From the NCBI RefSeq assembly GCF_900182595.1, contig NZ_FXTN01000003.1:248001-312000 (forward strand): a stretch of 64,000 bases of DNA, written 5' to 3'. Position numbers and translations under genes: made by a program. The DNA is from Pedobacter westerhofensis. Lineage in GTDB: Bacteria; Bacteroidota; Bacteroidia; Sphingobacteriales; Sphingobacteriaceae. The notes below the pieces were generated by a model. That model made no database searches, was not told the origin of the DNA, and saw only the letters and a program-made list of their open reading frames with translations. Below, one piece after another: positions 34,786 through 42,079 of the stretch. Each line of letters begins with the position of its first letter. Positions within the stretch are counted from its first letter, which is position 1.

Positions 34786-36966
34786 ATGAAAGACAAAAAA
34801 ACAACAAAACCAGAGGCGAACAACCCAGCACAGGTTAGCCCTCCGGCACAACAAAGTGAAAAATTACAGAAACTGGCTGCCGACAAAGAAAACGGCGCGG
34901 GTGAATTCCTGACTACCAACCAGGGTTTAAAAATCAACGATAACCAGAATTCATTAAAAGCAGGCGAGAGGGGTGCAACCCTCCTCGAAGATTTTATCCT
35001 TCGTGAGAAGATCACACATTTTGACCATGAACGTATTCCCGAAAGGATCGTCCACGCACGTGGCTCCGGCGCTCACGGTGTCTTCGAGCTGTATAAGCCC
35101 ATTCCTGAGCTTACCAAAGCAGGTTTCTTAAATGATACTTCGGTTAAAACTCCTGTATTTGTACGTTTCTCCACCGTTGCGGGCTCCAGGGGCTCTACCG
35201 ACCTGGCGCGCGACGTACGTGGTTTTGCCGTAAAATTCTATACCCAGGAAGGTAATTTCGATCTTGTCGGAAATAACATGCCTGTATTCTTTATTCAGGA
35301 TGCGATCAAATTTCCGGATCTGGTCCATGCGGTAAAACCAGAACCACACAACGAAATTCCACAGGCAGCATCAGCACATGATACCTTCTGGGATTTCATC
35401 TCCCTGATGCCAGAATCTGCGCACATGATTATGTGGGCGATGTCGGACAGGGGAATCCCGCGCAGTTACCGTATGATGGAAGGTTTTGGTGTCCATACTT
35501 TCCGCCTGATTACGGCCGAAGGAAAATCCAGCTTTGTAAAATTCCACTGGAAACCTTTACTGGGCGTTCACTCCGTTGCCTGGGATGAAGCGAAAAAGAT
35601 TTCGGGCAATGATCCCGACTTCCACAGAAGGGACCTTTGGGATGCGATTGAATCCGGCGCTTTTCCTGAATGGGAATTTGGCGTACAGATCGTATCTGAA
35701 GAAGATGAGCACAAGTTCGACTTTGATATCCTCGATCCTACCAAACTGATCCCTGAAGAACTGGTACCGGTACAGCGGATCGGAAAGATGACGCTGAACA
35801 GGAATCCTGATAACTTCTTTGCAGAAACAGAACAGGTAGCATTCCACGTGGGACATGTTGTTCCCGGAATTGACTTTACCAATGACCCGCTGCTGCAGGG
35901 ACGTTTATTCTCTTATACAGATACACAGCTGCTTCGTTTGGGCGGACCTAACTTCCACGAGATCCCGATCAACAGACCGGTATCGCCTGTCCACAACAAC
36001 CAGCGCGACGGACATATGCGTCAGACGATCAATACCAGCCGCACCAGTTATGAGCCCAACAGCATCTCCGGTAATTCTCCGAGACAGGCAACTGTTGCCG
36101 AAGGCGGGTTTAATTCATACCAGGAAAGAATTGATGCGAGAAAAATCAGGGACCGCAGCGAGAGCTTCTTTGATCATTTCAGCCAGGCTACGATGTTCTT
36201 CAACAGCCAGTCGGAACCGGAGAAAAATCATATCGTTGATGCCCTGCGTTTCGAGCTTGGAAAAGTAGAACGTGAAGAAATCCGCAAAAGGATGCTCGGC
36301 ATCCTGAGCATCATCGATGCCAGCCTTGCAAAAAAAGTAGCCGATGGATTGGGAATGGAAGTTCCGGCCCCGGAGCAACCGATCAATCACGGGGTGCCTG
36401 CTGATGCAGACCCGGCAAAATACGAATCAAAAATCATCAAATCAGCGCTCGGAGCATCCGCTGCACTGAGCATGGCCAATACACCAAAAGATTCTATCAA
36501 AACCAGAATGATTGCTATCCTGGCTACCGATGGAGTGAAAAGTGCTGAACTCAGCGCATTCAAAAAAGCTTTGCTTGCAGAAGGTGCAGTACCCAAAATC
36601 GTTGCCACCCATGGCGGATTCATCAAGGATGACAAAGGCGCGGCGGTGAAGGTAGATTTTACTTTCCTTACCACTGCATCGGTACTGTTCGATGCCGTAT
36701 ATATTCCGGGAGGCGCGGCCAGCGTAAAAACAATTGCTGCCGAAGCTGATGCCCTGCATTTTGTAACTGAAGCTTTCAAACACTGCAAAGCAATTGCTGC
36801 CAGCAGCGAAGGTGAAGAGATCATCAAAGCATCGCAAGTCCCTGCCGGTCCCAAAGGCGCAACCCCTCCGGGAGTTGTTATCAATGGTAAACCTGCTGAT
36901 TTCATCTCAGCAGTTGCGCAGCACCGTTTCTGGGAAAGAGAGAAAAAACCAGACGTACCTGCATAA
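34786..36966 (+). CDS. katE: Large-subunit catalase HPII
   Basis: Heme catalase that decomposes hydrogen peroxide. The 726-residue protein is taken from the ATG at 34786 (MKDKKTTKPE); the longer reading from 34681 lacks family similarity in its first 35 residues. The distal histidine is in RIVHARGSGAHG, VRFSTVAGSRGS follows, and the proximal tyrosine is in RLFSYTDTQLLRLG. The C-terminal 160 residues or so form the DJ-1/PfpI-like domain of large catalases (AAEGGF-type region then IAILATDGVKSAEL and VYIPGGAAS). It is followed by a terminator and then the ankyrin gene, a pairing seen in other bacteria. Confidence 0.96.
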   Translation: MKDKKTTKPEANNPAQVSPPAQQSEKLQKLAADKENGAGEFLTTNQGLKINDNQNSLKAGERGATLLEDFILREKITHFDHERIPERIVHARGSGAHGVFELYKPIPELTKAGFLNDTSVKTPVFVRFSTVAGSRGSTDLARDVRGFAVKFYTQEGNFDLVGNNMPVFFIQDAIKFPDLVHAVKPEPHNEIPQAASAHDTFWDFISLMPESAHMIMWAMSDRGIPRSYRMMEGFGVHTFRLITAEGKSSFVKFHWKPLLGVHSVAWDEAKKISGNDPDFHRRDLWDAIESGAFPEWEFGVQIVSEEDEHKFDFDILDPTKLIPEELVPVQRIGKMTLNRNPDNFFAETEQVAFHVGHVVPGIDFTNDPLLQGRLFSYTDTQLLRLGGPNFHEIPINRPVSPVHNNQRDGHMRQTINTSRTSYEPNSISGNSPRQATVAEGGFNSYQERIDARKIRDRSESFFDHFSQATMFFNSQSEPEKNHIVDALRFELGKVEREEIRKRMLGILSIIDASLAKKVADGLGMEVPAPEQPINHGVPADADPAKYESKIIKSALGASAALSMANTPKDSIKTRMIAILATDGVKSAELSAFKKALLAEGAVPKIVATHGGFIKDDKGAAVKVDFTFLTTASVLFDAVYIPGGAASVKTIAAEADALHFVTEAFKHCKAIAASSEGEEIIKASQVPAGPKGATPPGVVINGKPADFISAVAQHRFWEREKKPDVPA

Positions 36967-36977
36967 TTATTTATCCG

Positions 36978-37007
36978 GCCTCCTGTAATTCATACAGGAG
37001 GCTTTTT
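36978..37007 (+). terminator. Intrinsic terminator after katE
   Basis: Perfect stem GCCTCCTGTA / TACAGGAGGC (36978-36987 and 36993-37002) with a 5-base loop, followed by TTTTT. It stands between katE and the ankyrin gene, only 23 bases before the next ATG, so it may reduce rather than abolish readthrough into that gene. Confidence 0.85.
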
Positions 37008-37029
37008 CTCATTCAAGCTATTACTATTC

Positions 37030-37506
37030 ATGGAAAATCACCCTACACTTATTGCTGCCGCAAGAACCGGCGACATTGCCTTCCTTCAATCCATTCTCAG
37101 TGATGGAGTAAACGTAAATATCAATGACGAAAAAGGATATACCCCACTGATCATCGCCTGTTACAATAACCGTCTTGAGGCGGCAAAACTCCTGATCAAT
37201 GCCGGTGCAGATGTTAATGCTGCGGATATCGGCGGTAATACCGCCCTGATGGGCGTGTGCTTTAAAGGTTACCCAGAGATCGCAAAACTGCTGGTAGAAA
37301 GCGGTGCCGACCTGGACCTTCAGCATGGCAATGGCGGCACGGCCCTGATGTTTGCTACCATGTTCGGCAGAAACGAGCTTGTAAAAATGATGCTGGATTA
37401 TGGTGCAAATCCTGATATCACGGAGTTCAGAGGACTCACTGCCCTCGACCTGGCCATACAGCAGGGGAATAAAGAGGCAATAGAATTGCTTGATACTCAA
37501 ACATAA
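37030..37506 (+). CDS. Ankyrin-repeat protein
   Basis: 158 residues forming about four ankyrin repeats (KGYTPLIIACYNNRLEAAKLL, then GGNTALMGVCFKGYPEIAKLL and similar; repeat length 33). No signal peptide. In several bacteria an ankyrin gene next to a catalase gene supports catalase activity or heme loading; the same link is likely here from position but is inference. It is followed after 45 bp by a very small membrane-protein gene. Confidence 0.88.
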   Translation: MENHPTLIAAARTGDIAFLQSILSDGVNVNINDEKGYTPLIIACYNNRLEAAKLLINAGADVNAADIGGNTALMGVCFKGYPEIAKLLVESGADLDLQHGNGGTALMFATMFGRNELVKMMLDYGANPDITEFRGLTALDLAIQQGNKEAIELLDTQT

Positions 37507-37551
37507 ATTACCTGACAGGTGTTACACCAGAACATCAATACTATAGAAATC

Positions 37552-37668
37552 ATGGCACAACTAGAAGTTCAACCCAAAAAATATAAAGGCTGGTTTAGCT
37601 GGCTGCTGACAATTGCTGCACTCGGACTTGCATTATTCTATTTTCTAAGTGATAAAATTATATACTAA
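37552..37668 (+). CDS. 38-residue single-span membrane peptide
   Basis: A short ORF: the N-terminus is MAQLEVQPKKYKG and a hydrophobic helix covers about residues 14-33 (Trp, Leu, Ile, Ala and Phe-rich), ending SDKIIY. Its TAA shares the final A with the ATG of the PRC-barrel gene (37668), the tight coupling expected of a translated gene. The positive residues before the helix suggest the N-terminus is cytoplasmic. Function is unknown; the catalase/ankyrin/PRC-barrel context hints at a stress role. Confidence 0.6.
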   Translation: MAQLEVQPKKYKGWFSWLLTIAALGLALFYFLSDKIIY

Positions 37669-38369
37669 TGACTATGGAACGCAAAGAGAACGAGCATGAG
37701 GTCAGACAACTGACTGAACTGAGCACAAGCGATTTTGAGATTAAAGACGGCCAGCCGGACATCATTAAGTGGAAGGTAGTCAATACAGCCGGTCAGGACC
37801 TGGGCACAGTTACCGACCTGCTTTTTGACGAAGGGGAACAGAAAGTTCGTTACCTGGTGCTTAACCTTAAAGGTAATATCTGGAATATGGCAGAAAGAGC
37901 AGTGCTGATCCCGATCGGAGTGGCAGAACTGGATGCCGTGCAGGACCACGTGATCCTGCCCAATATCACTGCACAACAGTTGATTGTCCTGCCTGATTAC
38001 GTCAGGGGCCATGCAGTCATCTCAGCAAACTCAGAACTTTACGGGCATAAGGATTTTAATGAATCAAACCTTTACGCCAGAAGGCAGCCGGGAAGTTATG
38101 AGGATGATATTCCCTTCCAGGTAATCACCCGGATCTACCAGGAAGAGAACGAAGCAGAAAATGCTTTTGTGCTGCTGATTGATAACGGTTTTTCTGAAAA
38201 AGATCTTAAAGTTACCCCTTACAACCCGCTGAACAGCGTCACCGATCCTGCCGGAAATACCGATACAGAATTTATTGGCGACGGCTCCAGGGATGAATAT
38301 ATTCTCAGTATTGCAGCAGGTTCTGCAGAACAGGCGGCACTTGCGCACCGGATTCTCGACCCGGAATAA
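37668..38369 (+). CDS. PRC-barrel domain stress-type protein
   Basis: 233 residues. Residues about 25-105 fit a PRC-barrel (IIKWKVVNTAGQDLGTVTDL, then VRYLVLNL). The C-terminal half (residues about 145-233) has a small alpha/beta segment with AENAFVLLIDNGFSEKDLKV, which resembles general-stress-protein modules; that similarity is my impression only. It overlaps the 38-residue peptide gene by one base. Confidence 0.75.
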   Translation: MTMERKENEHEVRQLTELSTSDFEIKDGQPDIIKWKVVNTAGQDLGTVTDLLFDEGEQKVRYLVLNLKGNIWNMAERAVLIPIGVAELDAVQDHVILPNITAQQLIVLPDYVRGHAVISANSELYGHKDFNESNLYARRQPGSYEDDIPFQVITRIYQEENEAENAFVLLIDNGFSEKDLKVTPYNPLNSVTDPAGNTDTEFIGDGSRDEYILSIAAGSAEQAALAHRILDPE

Positions 38370-38442
38370 CAGTATTCCTGAGAGGGATATTAATGATTGT
38401 TAAAATCCGGGGGACCTCAGGATGTGGCAAGGTGTTTGACTA

Positions 38443-39288
38443 ATGTGTAGTGCATCACTACCAAGGATAAACTTTATGTCGAATCAACTGAATAATAATA
38501 TGATAAAGAACTCGGATATCAGCGCACTTGCGGCTAATTTTCGGGAATATATTGCCCGGAATAAAACCGAAGAAGAGCGCGATCAGCTTATTGAGGATCT
38601 CACTTCCCGGAACCAGGACCTCAGTCAGTTTGCTTACATTACCTCTCATAATCTCCGCGCACCCCTCTCCAATCTGATTGGCTTAATCGATATACTTAAC
38701 TATGATCTTCTGGATGAGTACAATAAAAAGATTGTAGACATGTTTAGAGATTCAGCAGATAAGTTAAACGAAACTATCTACGATCTTACCCAGATGCTCA
38801 GCCTCAAACAGAACAAAGCAATTAAGATTGAGAAGGTCAGCGTGTCACGCATATTTAAAAAAGTATGTAATTCTTTCACCAAACAGATCCACACAATGGG
38901 TATTTTTATCCACACTGATTTCCAGTGTGAGTTAATCCCTTTTAACAAGAGTTATCTGGAGAGCGTACTAATGAATCTAATGTCAAACTCTGTAAAGTAC
39001 TGTTCAGAAAACCGTGCATTGCGGATTGAAATTGCTACAAGACTGGATGAGGATAATAATATCATCCTTACTTTCAGTGATAATGGAATGGGAATAGACC
39101 TTCTAAAACATAAAGACCGCATATTCGGTTTAAATGAGCGTTTTCACAGCCATGTAAACGGCAGTGGTGTAGGCCTTTTTATTACCAAAACCCAGATCAC
39201 TTCATTAGGCGGTTCAATAGCTGTGGAAAGCGAAGTCGATAAAGGATCAACTTTTACCATAACCATTAAAAATGAGCAGGTTGTGTAA
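38443..39288 (+). CDS. Soluble sensor histidine kinase without a sensor domain
   Basis: 281 residues. A short N-terminal region and coiled coil (EEERDQLIEDLTSRNQDL) lead directly into the phosphoacceptor helix (ITSHNLRAPLSNLIG, His about 69). The ATPase domain has an N-box (LMNLMSNSVKYCS), DNGMGID and GSGVGLFITKTQ. No input domain, membrane segment or receiver is visible. The ATG at 38476 is an alternative start. It lies 77 bp upstream of the pilin-like gene on the same strand, and a LuxR-type regulator is encoded at the far end of that cluster, so the two may form one signalling pair; this is inference. Confidence 0.88.
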   Translation: MCSASLPRINFMSNQLNNNMIKNSDISALAANFREYIARNKTEEERDQLIEDLTSRNQDLSQFAYITSHNLRAPLSNLIGLIDILNYDLLDEYNKKIVDMFRDSADKLNETIYDLTQMLSLKQNKAIKIEKVSVSRIFKKVCNSFTKQIHTMGIFIHTDFQCELIPFNKSYLESVLMNLMSNSVKYCSENRALRIEIATRLDEDNNIILTFSDNGMGIDLLKHKDRIFGLNERFHSHVNGSGVGLFITKTQITSLGGSIAVESEVDKGSTFTITIKNEQVV

Positions 39289-39334
39289 CATCAACATGTG
39301 TCAATATTAAAAGTTTTTTTTATTTAGGTATTCA

Positions 39335-39342
39335 TACTTTTG
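39335..39342 (+). promoter_or_regulatory. Putative -7 box for the pilin-like operon
   Basis: TACTTTTG exactly matches TAnnTTTG and lies 23 bases before the ATG at 39366. The -33 region (around 39313) is a T-run without a clear TTG. It suggests that the pilin-like gene has its own promoter rather than relying on the upstream kinase gene. Confidence 0.45.
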
Positions 39343-39365
39343 AATTATATAATAATTTACAAGCT

Positions 39366-39914
39366 ATGAAAAAAACTTTACTACAGGGTGGCGCTGTTCT
39401 TATGTTGTTATCGCTTATTAACATCAGGGCGAACGCGCAAACACCTGCAACCACCACTTCAGGGAATGTCCCGTTAAAGATTATTCTTACTGATATTGTG
39501 GCCATAACTTTAGGGGGTACACCCGATGTAACTTTTACCTATAATTCAGAGGCAGCATATGCTGCTGATCAGACCGTGCCTAAGACAGGTGCATTCTCAG
39601 TATTTAGTAATAAAACGTACAATGTATTTGTAAAGGCAACAAGTGCCTTTAATGTAGAGGCAACAAATGCGCTGCCGGTGCCGCTGGATGCGGTAAATGT
39701 TTCTGTAGATGCAAGCACACCTGTTACAAATGGCACTTACGATAATCCTTCACTTTCTGAAACCAATCAGGCACTTGTCACTGGAGCGAAGCCAACTTTA
39801 GGAACAGCCTATAATATTAACTATAAAATCCCTGCAGCAAAGGCTTTATTACTTCTCGATAAAAAAGCCGCTACTTATAGTACAAATGTTGTGTACACAC
39901 TGACACAGCAGTAG
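39366..39914 (+). CDS. Secreted pilin-like protein (candidate major subunit)
   Basis: 182 residues with a signal peptide (about 1-24, ending RANAQ). The mature part is beta-rich, with Thr, Val and Ala and no cysteine. Two segments recur in the 459-residue protein two genes downstream: YNVFVKATSAFNVEA and the C-terminal NINYKIPAAKALLLLDKKA, then a Tyr and a final alternating strand (VVYTLTQ). That shared ending is what a pilin/adhesin family would show. It lies 4 bp upstream of the PapD-like chaperone gene. A role as fibre subunit is inferred from this arrangement. Confidence 0.6.
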   Translation: MKKTLLQGGAVLMLLSLINIRANAQTPATTTSGNVPLKIILTDIVAITLGGTPDVTFTYNSEAAYAADQTVPKTGAFSVFSNKTYNVFVKATSAFNVEATNALPVPLDAVNVSVDASTPVTNGTYDNPSLSETNQALVTGAKPTLGTAYNINYKIPAAKALLLLDKKAATYSTNVVYTLTQQ

Positions 39915-39918
39915 GTTA

Positions 39919-40731
39919 ATGAAACTATTAACGGTTATACTTACTTTAAGCCTAGTCCTTTCTATTGCCTCCACATCGAAGGGGCAGGGTTTTTCTATCT
40001 CTCCCTCGAGAATATTCTTTACAGGTAATCCCGGAGAAACCATTATGCAGTCTGTCATTTTTTCAAATACCTCTTCAAATACGTTATCTTTCATCAGCAG
40101 ATTGCAGGACTGGGTCAGAGACAGCAAGGGGAACAAGGTATATTCCGAAATCAACACCCATCCGGCCTCCAACGCAAAATGGATTTCCTTGTCAGAAAAC
40201 AATATAGTACTTCTGCCCGGAGAGAAAAAGCAAATTATTATATCTCTCCATATTCCGGCAGATGCTGACAAACTTACGCACAGTATGCTCTTCTTTACAC
40301 AAGTAAAAGAGCAAAACAGGGAACAGGCGAAAAAGGTTGCAATTGGCGTTACTGTACTGATGGAAGTTGGGATACAAATCTATTATACTCCCAGGGGATT
40401 GAATCCAGGAGAAATGGAAATTCTCGCATTTGAGGATCGCGGAATATATAACAACGGACAAAAAATGGCAAGAAGAATTGAACTGCAGATCCATAACAAG
40501 GGCGCTGTAAACAAAGATGCTTTTGTTCGATTAGAGTTAACAAATAAAGAAACAGGAGAAGAAATCAAGATAGAACCGCAAACAATAGCGATGCTTCCAG
40601 AAGCCACACAGTGGGTAACTATAGATTTGCCCCCAAATTTAAAAGGCAAATTTCTCGCTGTTGCCATGCTTGATGCCGGATCCACATATGACCTGAAAAT
40701 TGCTGAGAAAGAGATTATATACCGTCCTTAG
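39919..40731 (+). CDS. PapD-like periplasmic chaperone
   Basis: 270 residues with a signal peptide (ending STSKGQ). The N-terminal domain resembles PapD/FimC chaperones: FSISPSRIFFTGNPGET as first strand, then NTSSNTLSFISRLQDWV, then LSENNIVLLPGEKKQI, the typical chaperone G1-type edge, and a second Ig-like domain from about residue 150 (GVTVLMEVGIQIYYTPRG). No disulfide cysteines are present. In chaperone-usher systems such proteins hold subunits by donor-strand complementation. It lies 4 bp after the pilin-like gene, and its end overlaps the next gene by 32 bp. Confidence 0.75.
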   Translation: MKLLTVILTLSLVLSIASTSKGQGFSISPSRIFFTGNPGETIMQSVIFSNTSSNTLSFISRLQDWVRDSKGNKVYSEINTHPASNAKWISLSENNIVLLPGEKKQIIISLHIPADADKLTHSMLFFTQVKEQNREQAKKVAIGVTVLMEVGIQIYYTPRGLNPGEMEILAFEDRGIYNNGQKMARRIELQIHNKGAVNKDAFVRLELTNKETGEEIKIEPQTIAMLPEATQWVTIDLPPNLKGKFLAVAMLDAGSTYDLKIAEKEIIYRP

Positions 40732-42079
40732 TATACTCATTTCCTGTTGTGCTGCAACAGCGACAAGTGCGCAGGCTAATCTTACAATTAATGAGATTAA
40801 CATTAGATCTCACACTGATCAGACTTTTACAAATGTAAGTTATGGCTCAGTAGGAATTGCTACGGGTATTATGTTTAGGGCGGGATCCAATTTTGCAGCA
40901 TCAACTATTGGTTCCACAGGCAATGTTGATTTAAGCAGATTGTCTATCAAGCCAAATATTGTTGGTACCGTCAATCTCTCTGCAACTTCAGAATACAAAA
41001 TTCTGAAGACTTCAGAACAGCAACTCTTTAGTGGTGTTTCCGCAGTTGGGCCCGTAACACTTGATTATAAAGTGGTTATGGCTGAAAATGCATGGAACGC
41101 TGGTTCATATACCACTTCTCTATTTCTTACAAATGTTGCCCCTCCGTCAATATCACTGAATGTAATTGTTCCGGCATTTATAACGATCAATAGTACTTTC
41201 GCGCCAGCTTCACTTATACTGAGGATTACCGGCCTGGACAACTACCGAACAGGAGGTGGTATCAGCACGAACAATACCTTTGACTATTACACCACGCTTC
41301 CTACTACAGTAAGCATTAAATCCGACAGCAATTTTTCATTTACAACTACCACACCTAAGATCACAGACCCGTCTGTTATTTCAGAACAACTGAGCGCATC
41401 ACTGACTTCACCTTCAGGAAAGGGACTATCTCCAGTTACGCTGAGTCCTACAGACAAGCCTTTAAGCATTGCTGCCGGTATAGACATTACATCGAATAAC
41501 CTCAGTAGTATCACCACTGCATTAGCTATTAGTGCAGCCAGTCTCAGGAACAGTTTCATCCAGGCCGGCACCTATACCCTGCCCATCACCTACACGATCA
41601 GTAAACTGGGCAATGCTTATGCGGCTGGACCGGTAGCCTCAGGTACCATCACAGGCGCTGTAAAAGTGGAGGTGCCCCGTCTATCCGAATTTGTTGTGCC
41701 GTTAAATGACATTAATTTTAATATCAATACGATTACCGCTTATAAGGGCGGGATTACAGTTGCCATGCCAGATCCTATTATCATTAGCAGTACAGTCCCA
41801 TACAACGTGAGTGTAAAAGCCAGTGGCGATTTTATTTTATCTTCAGGCAACACGATCCCAATCGGGACAGTGACCATTGAGGGCGGAATGGGACAGACAG
41901 GAGTGTCTTCTCTTCCCCTCAGCATTACTCCGCAAACTATTGTCGCCTCTGCCTCTCCGGTGATAGACCGTAAAATATTTCTGCAGTATAAAATTCCGGC
42001 ATCACTCACCTCAAACCTCCTGGGAAAAAGAGCAGGAATCTACCAGAATTCTATAACTTTTACTTTTACTGCTCCCTAA
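40700..42079 (+). CDS. Large secreted protein with C-terminal pilin-like domain (candidate tip adhesin)
   Basis: 459 residues, TTG start at 40700 giving a clean signal peptide (MLRKRLYTVLSILISCCAATATSAQA). The N-terminal 330 residues are beta-rich and unlike any family I recognise. From about residue 330 the protein follows the pilin-like gene: YNVSVKASGDFILSS, then LQYKIPASLTSNLLGKRAG, a Tyr, and SITFTFTAP at the end. An N-terminal extra domain in front of a pilin fold is the FimH/PapG plan, so a tip adhesin is a reasonable guess. Its stop codon directly abuts the stop of the convergent usher-like gene. Confidence 0.6.
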   Translation: MLRKRLYTVLSILISCCAATATSAQANLTINEINIRSHTDQTFTNVSYGSVGIATGIMFRAGSNFAASTIGSTGNVDLSRLSIKPNIVGTVNLSATSEYKILKTSEQQLFSGVSAVGPVTLDYKVVMAENAWNAGSYTTSLFLTNVAPPSISLNVIVPAFITINSTFAPASLILRITGLDNYRTGGGISTNNTFDYYTTLPTTVSIKSDSNFSFTTTTPKITDPSVISEQLSASLTSPSGKGLSPVTLSPTDKPLSIAAGIDITSNNLSSITTALAISAASLRNSFIQAGTYTLPITYTISKLGNAYAAGPVASGTITGAVKVEVPRLSEFVVPLNDINFNINTITAYKGGITVAMPDPIIISSTVPYNVSVKASGDFILSSGNTIPIGTVTIEGGMGQTGVSSLPLSITPQTIVASASPVIDRKIFLQYKIPASLTSNLLGKRAGIYQNSITFTFTAP

